From: Nitrososphaerota archaeon
Lineage (GTDB): Archaea; Thermoproteota; Nitrososphaeria; Nitrososphaerales; Gagatemarchaeaceae
DNA: 64,000 nucleotides
Assembly (NCBI GenBank): GCA_027339745.1
Contig: DAHWNW010000001.1
Coordinates: forward strand, 124,001-188,000
Reading direction: 5' to 3'
The notes under the pieces: generated by a model
What the model was told of the DNA's origin: nothing
Databases searched by the model: none
Seen by the model: the letters and a program-made list of their open reading frames with translations, nothing else
Program-made: the position numbers and the translations under genes
Shown: positions 50,583 through 59,852 of the stretch, one piece after another
Numbering within the stretch: position 1 is the stretch's first letter
How the letters are laid out: every line of letters begins with the position of its first letter

Positions 50583-51995
50583 CTATTCTGGAGGATCGAC
50601 GATTACACCTCCGTTTCTAAGAGCGCTCATCACTCTCCTCGACCTCTCGATTGCGGCCATGGCAGCGTTCATGGACTCTTGAGGGGACAGGCTCCGCCGA
50701 GCGACCCCCTCGCTTATGGCCGCCTGGCCGACCTTCGTTGCGACCCTCGGATAGACCTCCCACTGCACCATTGTGGGGAGAATGTAGTCCCTGCGGAGTC
50801 CCTTCTCCTGGGCGAAGGCCGCCAGTTCCTTCGCTGCCTCGATTACCATCGGGTCGGTGATCGTCTTCGCCTTCACGTCCAGGGCCCCCCTGAAGACTGC
50901 CGGGAAGAGTAGGCTATTGTTCACCTGGTTGGGGAAGTCTGACCTCCCCGTGGCTACTACCTCGACCCCGGCCGAAAGGGCCGCATCCGGGAGCATCTCT
51001 GGGACCGGGTTGGCAAGGAAGAAGGCGATGGCCCTCTTGTTCATCACCGCCACCTCGTCCGGCACTATCGCGTCGGGACCCTGCCGCGCCGCCGCGACCA
51101 AGGCATCAGCCCCCTTCAGGGCGTCCTTCAGCCCCCCGCTCACTCTGTCCCCGTTGGTGCGGATCGCGAGCTCATATTTCCACTTGTTCTTCAGCATGAG
51201 CTGGTCTATGTCTTCCCTCTCTGGATGGAGAATCCCCTTGGAGTCGACCACTATGATGTCCTTCGGGTCCGCGCCAGCTTCGACGAGGAGCCTCTCGGCC
51301 GCGACGTTGGCCGCCCCGGCGCCGTATAGCACGACCCTCGTCCCTCTGAGCTCCCTCCCCGTGACTTCCAGCGCGTTGAACAGGGCGGCGAGCGTGACCC
51401 CGGCCGTCCCCTGCTGGTCGTCGTGCCAGACCGGTATGCTCATCTCCTCACGCAGCCTGTCCAAGACTTCGAAGCACTTCGGTGACTCGATGTCCTCGAG
51501 GTTCACCCCTCCTACTGAGGGCTCCAAGGCCTTGACGAACCCCATCAGCTCGTCGGCGCTCTTCACCCTGACTGGAAGCGGCAGTGCGTTCACCCCGCCG
51601 AGGTAGTTGTAGATCAATGCCTTTCCTTCCATAACAGGGAGGGAGCCCTCCGGGCCTATGTTTCCAAGGCCGAGGACCCTGGTCCCGTCCGTCACGATGG
51701 CTATGGTGTTCCATCGGCCAGTGTACTCGAACGAGAGCTCAGGCTGTGCCTCGATGGCCTTCGAGACGGCCGCGACCCCCGGGGTGTACCATATGGAGAA
51801 GTCCTGGAGCGACCTCACAGGTACCTTGGGGGCGAACCCCACCTTGCCTCCATAGAACTTCGAGTATTCGAGCGCCTTCCTTGACGAGTCGTCCTTGGGG
51901 GCGGGGTTCAACTCCGCCTTTCGCCCCGCCTCGCCCGTATTTGCGCCTTCGAGTTCGGAACGGAAAGGACGCTGGCGACCTTCCGGAGAACTCAT
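50583..51995 (-). CDS. NAD(P)-dependent malic enzyme
   Basis: A 470-residue enzyme oxidatively decarboxylating malate to pyruvate, linking the C4 pool with pyruvate kinase products. WYTPGVAAVSKAI contains the catalytic Tyr, NIGPEGSLPVMEGKALIYNY and NLEDIESPKCFEV the metal and substrate residues, HDDQQGTAGV and VLYGAGAANVAAERLL the coenzyme site. ATG 51995 is preferred to the GTG three codons upstream. An N-terminal extension of about 45 residues is Glu/Arg/Pro-rich. A TATA (CTTAAACCATC) lies 55-60 nt upstream. Confidence 0.95.
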   Translation of the reverse strand: MSSPEGRQRPFRSELEGANTGEAGRKAELNPAPKDDSSRKALEYSKFYGGKVGFAPKVPVRSLQDFSIWYTPGVAAVSKAIEAQPELSFEYTGRWNTIAIVTDGTRVLGLGNIGPEGSLPVMEGKALIYNYLGGVNALPLPVRVKSADELMGFVKALEPSVGGVNLEDIESPKCFEVLDRLREEMSIPVWHDDQQGTAGVTLAALFNALEVTGRELRGTRVVLYGAGAANVAAERLLVEAGADPKDIIVVDSKGILHPEREDIDQLMLKNKWKYELAIRTNGDRVSGGLKDALKGADALVAAARQGPDAIVPDEVAVMNKRAIAFFLANPVPEMLPDAALSAGVEVVATGRSDFPNQVNNSLLFPAVFRGALDVKAKTITDPMVIEAAKELAAFAQEKGLRRDYILPTMVQWEVYPRVATKVGQAAISEGVARRSLSPQESMNAAMAAIERSRRVMSALRNGGVIVDPPE

Positions 51996-52103
51996 GCCGC
52001 GCACCGCCCAGGAGCGCCTTCCAGAGGCATCTTGGCCTGCGTATACTAGAGATGGTTTAAGTGATACGGGCGATTCTCAGGAGTGACAACCGACTGTGGC
52101 GGG

Positions 52104-52274
52104 TCAGCGGTGAGCGTACTTGTGGGGGTCCTTGTCAAAGGCCGCTTTACACCCGGGGGAGCAGAAATAGAAGTTCTTCCCTTCGTGCTCCGATTTCAGG
52201 GTGGCTCTCTTTTCGTCTACCATCATGCCGCAGATTGGGTCTTTTTGCACGGCGCGAACTTCCTCTCCGTCCAT
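52104..52274 (-). CDS. YHS-domain miniprotein, 56 residues (missed by ORF track)
   Basis: Too short for the ORF track. The minus strand reads MDGEEVRAVQKDPICGMMVD, then EKRATLKSEHEGKNFYFCSP and GCKAAFDKDPHKYAHR. This is a complete YHS domain with DPICGM and FYFCSPGC, three Cys suitable for a heavy-metal site. It is divergent from the copper ATPase, whose N-terminus has a related YHS domain (DPVCGM ... YYFCSESC). It probably carries or stores copper for that pump. The start ATG is at 52274; no TATA was clearly identified. Confidence 0.88.
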   Translation of the reverse strand: MDGEEVRAVQKDPICGMMVDEKRATLKSEHEGKNFYFCSPGCKAAFDKDPHKYAHR

Positions 52275-52443
52275 TTAGAGCTTCCGGAGGGAAGGCCGTG
52301 GATCTTCGCTGTCTTCCAGGATGCCCCCTGGCCTGAGTCGGGCTAACTGCTGGCCAGATTCGCACGACGCAGGGCCTGGGGAGCTGCTGCGACCTCCTTC
52401 AGGGGATGACTTTAACCTGAAGCAGATTGGAGACATTCGAACG

Positions 52444-54531
52444 ATGGCGAAGGACCCCGTTTGCGGGATGTTCGTGGACGAGAAGTCGGCCGACCTCAAG
52501 GCCGAGGTGAGGGGGGTCACCTATTACTTCTGTAGCGAGTCTTGCATGAACGAGTTCCTTGCTCCCGAGAGGGAGATCAGGCGGCTAAGGACGTCCGTAA
52601 TGGCCTCCGCCGCCCTTTCCGTCCCGATACTCTTCTTCACATACGTCTCCCCGGTCCGGGGGTCCGTCAGAGACTACCTCCTGCTCGCCCTCGCGACCCC
52701 AATCCAGTTCGGGGTCGGATGGAGGTTCTACGTCGGGACCTTCGACAGCGTCAGGAACAGGATGGGGAACATGGACGTGCTTATCGCCCTAGGCACCTCC
52801 GCTGCCTTCGGCTATTCGGCGCTTGTGACTTTCTTCCCCGGCCTCTTCCCCCTCTCCGGGGTATACTTCGACACCTCTGCGGTAATAGTTACTCTGGTCC
52901 TCGCAGGGAGGTACATCGAGCACATGACCAAAGGGCGGGCGTCCGCGGCCGTAAGGAAGCTGATCGACCTGAAGCCCACAAAGGCCCGCAGGCTCGTGGA
53001 CGGAGTGGAATCAGAGGTCCCCGTCGAAGAGGTCGTGGTGGGAGACGTCCTGGTCGTTTACCCCGGGGAGAAGATCCCCGTCGACTCGGTCGTCCTGGAG
53101 GGGGACTCTGCGGTGGATGAGTCTATGGTCACCGGCGAGAGCATCCCGGTCGAGAAGAGGACTGGGGACGCTCTAGTCGGGGGGACCATAAACGGAGGCG
53201 GGCTCCTCAAGGCGAGGGCCACGAAGGTCGGTCAGGACACCGCGCTTTCCCAGATAGTGATGCTCGTGGAGGAGGCGCAGGTTGGGAAGGCGCCCATCCA
53301 GCGCCTCGCCGACAGGGTAGCCTCATACTTCGTCCCTGCGGTGGTGCTGGCTGCCGCCGTCGCCGGTCTGTCCTGGTACTTCATAGGTCACATCGGGACC
53401 GACTTCGCGACGCTTGCGTTTGTGTCGGTCGTCGTGATAGCGTGCCCGTGCGCCCTCGGGGTGGCCACCCCTGCCGCGCTCCTTGTAGGGACGAGCAAGG
53501 GGGCGCAGAACGGGGTCCTGATCAAGGGAGGGGAGTATCTCGAGCGCGCCGGGAAGGTGGACACCGTGGTCTTCGACAAGACCGGGACGCTCACGGTCGG
53601 GAGGCCTTCGGTGACCATGATCGCCACGGCCAAGGGGCAGACAGAGGAGGGGGTCCTTCGCCTTGCCGCCTCAGTGGAGAAAGGATCGGAGCACCCCCTT
53701 GGAGGGGCGATCGTCAGGGCGGCAGGGAGCCGTTCGCTGTCGGTCCCCGACCCCAAGGACTTCCATGCGACCGCGGGCGAGGGGGTGGCGGCCCTCGTGG
53801 AAGGCAAACCTGTCGTTCTTGGGAACAGGAGGATGATGGCGCGCCTGGGGATCGACGTCGCCCCGTTTGAGGCGACGCTCTCGGCCCTCGAAGAGAGGGG
53901 CCAGACTACGGTGATCCTCGCGACAGGGGGGGAAGGCATAGGAGTGATCGGGGTCGCGGACACGTTGAAGCCGTCGGCCCTGCCTGCGGTGTCTGCCATC
54001 AGGGGGATGGGGGCGGAGGTCGTGATGCTCACCGGCGACAACATGAAAACGGCATCGGCCATAGCGAGGAGCATCGGAGTGGATAGGGTCTTCGCCGAGG
54101 TCGCCCCCCAGCAGAAGGAGGAGATCATCGCGACGCTCCAGAAGGACGGGAAGGTGGTTGCGATGGTCGGAGATGGGATAAACGACGCGCCAGCGCTGGC
54201 CAGGGCGGACGTCGGGGTGGCGATAGGGAGCGGCACAGACATCGCGAAGGAGACTGGCGGGATAGTCCTGATCAGGGATGACCTGCGCGGGGTCGCCGCA
54301 GCCATTGGGCTGAGCAGGAAGACGCTCGCGAAGATCAAGCAGAACCTCTTTTGGGCATTCGCTTACAACGCCGCACTTATCCCGATAGCCGCGGGGGCGC
54401 TTGTCCCGGTGCTAGGCGTCCAGATGTACGAATATCTTCCTTTCCTGGCTGCCGGGGCCATGGCGTTGAGCTCCGCCACGGTGGTAGGCAACTCGCTCCT
54501 TCTCTTCAGGTACAAGCCGGAGGCGCCTTAG
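52444..54531 (+). CDS. copA: Copper-exporting P1B-type ATPase with N-terminal YHS domain
   Basis: A 695-residue heavy-metal pump. The order is a YHS metal-binding domain (residues 1-40, [16 protein letters not shown]), eight membrane helices, actuator TGES, ion site [14 protein letters not shown] (CPC), phosphorylation DKTGTL, nucleotide-domain SEHPLGGAI with the HP motif and hinge [12 protein letters not shown] ATPases with YHS are copper(I) exporters. A TATA (ACTTTAACC) lies about 30 nt upstream of ATG 52444, so the ORF track's 52321 is an overextension. The HMA chaperone gene follows 5 nt after. Confidence 0.96.
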   Translation: MAKDPVCGMFVDEKSADLKAEVRGVTYYFCSESCMNEFLAPEREIRRLRTSVMASAALSVPILFFTYVSPVRGSVRDYLLLALATPIQFGVGWRFYVGTFDSVRNRMGNMDVLIALGTSAAFGYSALVTFFPGLFPLSGVYFDTSAVIVTLVLAGRYIEHMTKGRASAAVRKLIDLKPTKARRLVDGVESEVPVEEVVVGDVLVVYPGEKIPVDSVVLEGDSAVDESMVTGESIPVEKRTGDALVGGTINGGGLLKARATKVGQDTALSQIVMLVEEAQVGKAPIQRLADRVASYFVPAVVLAAAVAGLSWYFIGHIGTDFATLAFVSVVVIACPCALGVATPAALLVGTSKGAQNGVLIKGGEYLERAGKVDTVVFDKTGTLTVGRPSVTMIATAKGQTEEGVLRLAASVEKGSEHPLGGAIVRAAGSRSLSVPDPKDFHATAGEGVAALVEGKPVVLGNRRMMARLGIDVAPFEATLSALEERGQTTVILATGGEGIGVIGVADTLKPSALPAVSAIRGMGAEVVMLTGDNMKTASAIARSIGVDRVFAEVAPQQKEEIIATLQKDGKVVAMVGDGINDAPALARADVGVAIGSGTDIAKETGGIVLIRDDLRGVAAAIGLSRKTLAKIKQNLFWAFAYNAALIPIAAGALVPVLGVQMYEYLPFLAAGAMALSSATVVGNSLLLFRYKPEAP

Positions 54532-54536
54532 GGCGG

Positions 54537-54779
54537 TTGGGGCCCCCGGTCAAAACGAAGCGGGCTGTCTTCGCGGTGCGGGGCATGTCCTGCACCACCT
54601 GCGCCCTCGGCATAGAGAAGCGGCTCAAGAGAGTCGAGGGCGTCGAGGCGGTGAGCGCGGGCATAATGCTGAACCAAGTCTATGTGGACTACGACGACAC
54701 GAAGACAGACTTGGATAGGGTCACGGAGGAGATACAGAAGGCAGGGTACGCGAACCACGTCGTCAGGAAGACCGGATGA
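54537..54779 (+). CDS. HMA-domain copper chaperone
   Basis: An 80-residue metallochaperone: RAVFAVRGMSCTTCALGIEK holds the MSCTTC copper site, and the rest is a ferredoxin-like HMA fold (YVDYDDTKTDLDRVTEEIQK). It hands Cu(I) to the adjacent ATPase. The start is taken as TTG 54537, 5 nt after the pump stop; the ORF track's longer frame overlaps the pump. Confidence 0.88.
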   Translation: MGPPVKTKRAVFAVRGMSCTTCALGIEKRLKRVEGVEAVSAGIMLNQVYVDYDDTKTDLDRVTEEIQKAGYANHVVRKTG

Positions 54780-54918
54780 CCAGCAGAAAGGAGGGAAAGG
54801 GGGACACCCCGCCAAGTCGGCGCAGATGTTCTGAGGGATGAAAGCAGCGGGGCGCCTCAAGCGCGCTGGGCTGTCGAACGTTTATTTCCTTTCGCTTGCC
54901 GCCCCTTCTAGGCCACGG

Positions 54919-56277
54919 TTGGTAAGCGACAAGCTCGAGAAATACATCAACGAGAACATCGACGCATTCGCGAACGACATCGTCCGCCTTGCTTCGCAGA
55001 GAAGCGTCTCAGCGAGGAAGGAGGGGATAGAGGAGTGCGCGGCTCTCGTCGAGAGGATGCTGAGGGAGATAGGCGCCGAGACGAAGGTATTGAGGATAGA
55101 CGGGGCGGCCCCGCTCGTCTTTGGAGAGGTGAAGTCCAAGAAGCCAGGCAAGACCATCATGTTTTACAACCACTATGACGTCCAGCCAGAGGAACCTCTT
55201 GAGCTCTGGAAGTCCCCTCCTTTCAAGCCAGAGATCAGGGACGGGGCGATATACGGGAGGGGGGTCTCAGACGACAAAGGGGAGCTCGTGGCGAGGCTGA
55301 AGGTCGCGCAGTCATACATGGAGACACAGGGCGGGCCACCCTGCAGCTTGAAATTCTTCTTCGAGGGCGAAGAAGAGACCGGGAGCGTCCACCTCGCGGA
55401 GTACATAGAGAAGTACGGCGACCTGTTCAAGGCCGACGGTGTCATCTGGGAGTATGGGACTGTCGACGCCAACGGGACACCCAAGGTCACCCTTGGAGTC
55501 AAGGGGATAATCTACGTGGAGTTCGTGATCAGGTCGCTTTCGCAGGACGCCCATAGCAGCTTCGCTGCGGCCCTGCCGAGCGCGCCATGGAGGATGGTCA
55601 GGCTCCTGAACGCGCTGAAGGACGCGAACGAGAGAATACTGGTCCCCGGATGGTACGACGACGTCTCCACCCTTTCAGAGGACGAGCTGCGAGTTCTGCA
55701 GGAGATGCCTTTTGACGGAGACGGACTCAAGAAGAGCTATGGGGCTTCGGCCTTCGTCGGCGGGATGACAGATGAGCAGGCGAAGAAGGCGCTCGTCCAG
55801 AGGCCCACGGGGAACATCGCTGGGATATGGGCAGGGTACACTGGGCCAGGGTCTAAGACGGTCCTCCCCAAGGAGATACACGCGAAGATGGACTTCCGCC
55901 TCGTCCCAGAGCAGGACCCAGATGACCTCTTCAAGAAGCTCAGGAAGCACCTGGACGATAGCGGGTTCGCGGACGTGGAGATCCAGCTCGAGAGCATGGA
56001 GCCGGCTGCGAGGACCTCGCACAGGCATCCATTCGCCCAGGCCGCGGTCGCGGCCGCCGAGGAGGTCTACGGGAGGGAGCCCATAGTCCAGCTGGGTTCC
56101 CCCGGCACAGGGCCCCTCTACCTGTTCACGAGGAGGTACGGAATGCCGTCGGTCGACATCGGGGTGTCGGCCGAGGACAGCGGGATACACGCCCCTAACG
56201 AGAACCTGAGACTGGAGAACCTGAGGAAGGGGATGCTATGGATCTCTGAGACCATCGAGAAGTTCTCGGCCTCCTGA
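54919..56277 (+). CDS. M20-family metallopeptidase (carboxypeptidase/deacylase)
   Basis: A 452-residue dinuclear zinc amidohydrolase. Metal motifs: MFYNHYDVQPEEP (His and Asp), YGRGVSDDKGELVA (Asp), FEGEEETGS (catalytic Glu pair), then WEYGTVDANG; SPGTGPLYLF and IHAPNENLRLEN at the C-terminus. The relatives include dipeptidases and acetyl-lysine or succinyl-diaminopimelate deacylases. The ORF track starts at 54838; a TATA-like CGTTTATTTCC near 54880 favours TTG 54919. Confidence 0.93.
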   Translation: MVSDKLEKYINENIDAFANDIVRLASQRSVSARKEGIEECAALVERMLREIGAETKVLRIDGAAPLVFGEVKSKKPGKTIMFYNHYDVQPEEPLELWKSPPFKPEIRDGAIYGRGVSDDKGELVARLKVAQSYMETQGGPPCSLKFFFEGEEETGSVHLAEYIEKYGDLFKADGVIWEYGTVDANGTPKVTLGVKGIIYVEFVIRSLSQDAHSSFAAALPSAPWRMVRLLNALKDANERILVPGWYDDVSTLSEDELRVLQEMPFDGDGLKKSYGASAFVGGMTDEQAKKALVQRPTGNIAGIWAGYTGPGSKTVLPKEIHAKMDFRLVPEQDPDDLFKKLRKHLDDSGFADVEIQLESMEPAARTSHRHPFAQAAVAAAEEVYGREPIVQLGSPGTGPLYLFTRRYGMPSVDIGVSAEDSGIHAPNENLRLENLRKGMLWISETIEKFSAS

Positions 56278-56336
56278 AACCCACGCCCCCAGCTGAGGCG
56301 TTCACCTCAATAAGACCTGCCTCACACCCCGGCAGC

Positions 56337-57461
56337 ATGAGGGCAGCTGTCCTCGGGTCAGGGCTGATGGGTTCTGTGATAGGCTGGGACCTAGCGAACT
56401 CGGAAGGAGTCGACGAGGTGGTCGTGGCAGACATTGACAAAGAGAAGCTGGAGGCGCTGAAAAGGCGGGCCCCAGGGAGGAAGCTCTCCGTCGAAGTCCT
56501 CGACATCATGCAGCGGGACAAGGTGGTTCCATTCCTGAAACGTTTCGATGTGGCGGCTTCAGCCCTCCCTCACGGAGTCGTGCACCAGTCTGACCTCGCG
56601 GCTGTAGAGGCGGGGTCTAAGATGGTGAACATCGCCTTCGAGGACGAGCAGATAGACCTGGACGCCGCGGCGCGGAGGACTGGCGCGACCTTGGTCCCGG
56701 GGTGCGGCGTGGCCCCCGGACTGGGAGGGATACTGCTGGCCCGCGGACTGGAAGAACTAGGCGGCGGGGACGAAGGGCACATAATGGTTGGTGGAATCCC
56801 GCAGGAACCCAGGCCGCCGTTCGGGTACAAGCTCGTCTTCTCCATCGTCGGGCTCCTGAGGGAATACACGGACGAGGCGAGAGTGGTGAGGGACGGAAAG
56901 ATAGTGAAGGTGATGCCATTTTCTACCGTCGAGGCGTACGACTTCCCCTCCCCGATAGGGAGACTCGAGGGGTTCTGCACCGACGGACTGGCGAGCCTCG
57001 TCTATACCATGAAAGGGATGCGCGTCCTGGACGAGATAACCCTGAGGTGGCCTGGGCACGCCGAGAAGATGGGCCTGATCATGGAGTCAGGGTACTTTTC
57101 GCGCGAGAAGGTGAGGACCAGCGTGGGGGAGGTCACTCCGCTCGAGCTGTCCTGGGCCGTCCTAGGAAGGAAGCTCGCCGAAGGAGACCCAAGGGACATC
57201 ACGGTGATGAGGGTGATAGCCAAGGGGGCGAAAGGGTCGGTGGTCTACGACATGGTGGACAGGTACGACGAAGAGAGGGGCGTCACATCGATGGGGAAGA
57301 CAACAGGTTACACCGGATCCATAGTCGCCCAGATGCTTGGCAGGGGGGACGTGAAAGGGACGGGTGTGATACCACCGGAGAAGGCGGTGACAGGCAAGAG
57401 CGTCGAGGTTCTCCTCGCCCACCTCGCCAGGCGCGGGGTGCACATCAAGAAGACGCCCTGA
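56337..57461 (+). CDS. Saccharopine dehydrogenase-like oxidoreductase
   Basis: A 374-residue NAD(P) enzyme. The Rossmann motif is RAAVLGSGLMGSVIGWDLAN; the middle shows VNIAFEDEQIDLDAAARRTG, LVPGCGVAPGLGGILLARGL and GGIPQEPRPPFGYKLVFSIV. These resemble lysine 6-dehydrogenase and saccharopine reductase family proteins; the archaeal members often act on carboxynorspermidine or lysine-type substrates. Substrate is uncertain. It starts 59 nt after the peptidase gene stop. Confidence 0.88.
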   Translation: MRAAVLGSGLMGSVIGWDLANSEGVDEVVVADIDKEKLEALKRRAPGRKLSVEVLDIMQRDKVVPFLKRFDVAASALPHGVVHQSDLAAVEAGSKMVNIAFEDEQIDLDAAARRTGATLVPGCGVAPGLGGILLARGLEELGGGDEGHIMVGGIPQEPRPPFGYKLVFSIVGLLREYTDEARVVRDGKIVKVMPFSTVEAYDFPSPIGRLEGFCTDGLASLVYTMKGMRVLDEITLRWPGHAEKMGLIMESGYFSREKVRTSVGEVTPLELSWAVLGRKLAEGDPRDITVMRVIAKGAKGSVVYDMVDRYDEERGVTSMGKTTGYTGSIVAQMLGRGDVKGTGVIPPEKAVTGKSVEVLLAHLARRGVHIKKTP

Positions 57462-57538
57462 CAGGGAAGCTCTGAGGCCGTCCGACGGAGCTTCCTCCGG
57501 CCCAACCCTTACATTCCGCCGGGAGAAGACGACCTTCG

Positions 57539-59008
57539 ATGGCAGAGGTCCGGACGGCGCCGCCCTACGAGGCGAGCTCCAGGTACGAGTCCGTGACGAT
57601 CATAATCGTAATGACGGGCGTCCTGATGAGCGCGGTCGACACCACCGCGGTTGTTTTGGCGCTGCCAGCCATGATGAGGGACCTCGGTTCAAGCGTGCTG
57701 AGCATAATCTGGGTCATAATGGCATACCTCCTCGTCATAACGATATTCGGCACGCAGGTGGGGAAACTGGGCGACATCTTCGGCAGGGCGAGGATGTACA
57801 ACCTGGGCTTCGGAGTCTTCGCCGCCGGGTCACTCCTTTGCGGCGTTTCTGCCACCGGGCCCGAAATCATATGGTTCAGGGTGGTGCAGGGGGTGGGGGG
57901 AGCCCTGATCTCGTCGAACAGCGGGGCGATAATCGCAGACACGTTCCCCGCGAACAGGAGAGGGAGGGCGTTCGGGATCACAGGGTTTGGCTGGTCCGCC
58001 GGCGCGGTGCTAGGGATACTGGTGGGGGGAGCCTTCGTGACGTTCCTGAGCTGGCGCTACATCTTCTTCATCAACGTCCCCATCGGCGTGGTCGCTACGG
58101 TGGTGGGATACGTGGTGCTGAGGGACAAGACGCCTAAGGTGAAGAGCGCCATAGACTTCCTGGGCATGCTCCTGTTCGGCCTCGGCCTGTTCTCTTTGCT
58201 CACTGCCCTGACTGAGATCACCGGCTCAGGAGTGACGCCCGTCTCCGAAGCGGAGGCGGCTGCCGCTGTCCCTCTTCTCGTCGGCTTCGTCCTCTGGGAG
58301 CGCCACTGCTCCTCGCCTTTGCTCGACATTTCGGTCCTCCGCAAGAGGGTGCTCGCCGCCTCCATGTCAGCCGCTTTCTTCCAGTCCCTGGCCAGCTTCG
58401 CGGTCCTCTTTCTGGTCATCATGTACCTGCAGGGGCCGAGAGGGCTCACCCCCTGGGACGCTTCGCTGTATCTCATCCCCGGGTACATCCTCGGTGGGAG
58501 CATGGCCCCATTCGCCGGGAGGCTGTCCGACAGGCTCGGGGCGAGGGAGGTGGCTTCGGTCGGACTCGTGCTGCAGGCGCTCGGGATACTAGCCTATACC
58601 ACCTTGGCGCTGGGCACCCCGCTCTTCATCGTGGTGCTGGCTTCCGTGCTTAACGGGGCCGGCACAAGCGCGTTCTTTCCAGCGAACAACAGCGCGGTGA
58701 TGGCCAGTGCCCCTCGGAGGTCGTATGGCATGACGTCCGGACTTCTCAGGACATTCTCAAACGTCGGGATGGTGAGCAGCTTCGCCGTCGCCCTCCTGAT
58801 AGCGGCCCTCTCGATCCCCCGGCAGCTGAGCTTCGAAATCTTCCTAGGGGTCACACAGATCTCTGGGTCCTTGTCCCAAGCCTACGTCGACGGGATGCGC
58901 TCAGCGCTGCTCGCTTCCATCTCACTCCTTGCGGTGGCGCTGGCCCTCTCGTTGCTCAGAGGGAAGGAGGCCCGGACCGAAGTCGCAAGGAACGGAGCGG
59001 GTGACTAG
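57539..59008 (+). CDS. DHA2-type (14-helix) MFS transporter
   Basis: A 489-residue exporter similar to the pump at 0.9-2.7 kb: MSAVDTTAVVLALPAMMRDL (motif D1), GKLGDIFGRARMYNLGFGVF (motif A), QGVGGALISSNSGAIIAD and NRRGRAFGITGFGW. About 14 helices. The start ATG is 77 nt after the saccharopine-dehydrogenase-like gene. The adjacent aromatic cluster suggests transport of aromatic compounds or relief of their toxicity, but substrate is unproven. Confidence 0.93.
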   Translation: MAEVRTAPPYEASSRYESVTIIIVMTGVLMSAVDTTAVVLALPAMMRDLGSSVLSIIWVIMAYLLVITIFGTQVGKLGDIFGRARMYNLGFGVFAAGSLLCGVSATGPEIIWFRVVQGVGGALISSNSGAIIADTFPANRRGRAFGITGFGWSAGAVLGILVGGAFVTFLSWRYIFFINVPIGVVATVVGYVVLRDKTPKVKSAIDFLGMLLFGLGLFSLLTALTEITGSGVTPVSEAEAAAAVPLLVGFVLWERHCSSPLLDISVLRKRVLAASMSAAFFQSLASFAVLFLVIMYLQGPRGLTPWDASLYLIPGYILGGSMAPFAGRLSDRLGAREVASVGLVLQALGILAYTTLALGTPLFIVVLASVLNGAGTSAFFPANNSAVMASAPRRSYGMTSGLLRTFSNVGMVSSFAVALLIAALSIPRQLSFEIFLGVTQISGSLSQAYVDGMRSALLASISLLAVALALSLLRGKEARTEVARNGAGD

Positions 59009-59053
59009 GTCAGGCGGACTGGGCGGGTCGATGCCGCGGCTCTGGGCGGAGCC

Positions 59054-59800
59054 TCACTTCAATGCCTTCGAGCCGAGTATGGTGAAGCCGCTCCGATAGA
59101 CCGCCCCCGAGATGGGCTCCACCCTTCCCACATCCAGGGTGGTCGCGAGGGACCCGGTCCCGAGCCATACGTCTGCCACCCTCGAGTTTGCCTTCGCCAC
59201 CTCCACGGGCTCACTTACGCTCCCTTGACTCCCGTCGGTCTTAGGGAACACCCTCATGCCGAAGACGGGCCCGAACGGGGGGAGGTCGTCGGGCGCCCCC
59301 TGCCTCTCTACGACCACGCGAAGCGACATCGTCCTTTCGGGCCCCTTGACGCAGAAACCGCCGAACGTGCACCCAGCCGAGACCGGCTTCATTCCCGGAT
59401 TGAGAGGGTGGAGCTTCGTCATGGAGATGCGGTCGGCGAGACGCTTCTGGTAACCGTTGAGCAGGCCTCGGAGGAGCGACCATTCGGTGGTGACCCACAT
59501 CACAGGGAAGTAGAGCCCTGTCCTCCCCATGTATTCGCACTTCACACCTACAGCTGCCTCCTGGTAGACCGTCCTGTCAGGCCTGTCAGCCGCAATCTCC
59601 AGCCCTGACTCGGCGACGGAGATTATCTCGCTGACGTAGCCCACGCAGAGCCCGTCGGTCACGCCGAAGGGCTTGGGGATGAGGTCTGCCAGGGCGGACT
59701 TCTCTCCCCTGAAGTAGACCGCGATGTAGTCGGCACCGTAGTGCCATGGCCCCTCCTCTATGGCTGACGTGGGACCTGGGACGAGCGGGTGGTCGAGCAC
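59054..59800 (-). CDS. Acetoacetate-decarboxylase-fold protein
   Basis: A 248-residue ADC-fold protein. YGADYIAVYFRGEKSALADL, GYVSEIISVAESG and LLNGYQKRLADRISMTKLHP are visible; the last contains a Lys in the position of the ADC Schiff-base Lys, with Lys-Arg replacing Lys-Lys. Many ADC-fold proteins beside aromatic genes have other functions, so true decarboxylation is uncertain. The start is GTG 59800; the ORF track extends beyond the promoter. It shares a bidirectional promoter with the FAH-family gene. Confidence 0.85.
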   Translation of the reverse strand: MLDHPLVPGPTSAIEEGPWHYGADYIAVYFRGEKSALADLIPKPFGVTDGLCVGYVSEIISVAESGLEIAADRPDRTVYQEAAVGVKCEYMGRTGLYFPVMWVTTEWSLLRGLLNGYQKRLADRISMTKLHPLNPGMKPVSAGCTFGGFCVKGPERTMSLRVVVERQGAPDDLPPFGPVFGMRVFPKTDGSQGSVSEPVEVAKANSRVADVWLGTGSLATTLDVGRVEPISGAVYRSGFTILGSKALK

Positions 59801-59821
59801 TGCGGCTCCGGCGCGGTCAAA

Positions 59822-59832
59822 GGTAAAAAAGG
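59822..59832. promoter_or_regulatory. Single A-rich TATA element shared by two divergent genes
   Basis: GGTAAAAAAGG, with TAAAAAA centred at 59827. The minus-strand GTG begins at 59800 and the plus-strand GTG at 59853, so the element is exactly midway, about 26 nt from each. As CTTTTTTACC it is also a TATA for the minus strand. Both transcripts would then be leaderless from one TBP site. Confidence 0.65.
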
Positions 59833-59852
59833 TTGGGAGGGGCGAGGTCACC

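Noticed and set aside
54555-54557. A fourth ACG start, for the HMA copper chaperone (ACG AAG CGG before RAVFAVRGMSC)
   Set aside because: No Shine-Dalgarno lies before that ACG and an in-frame TTG (54537) just after the pump stop is adequate.
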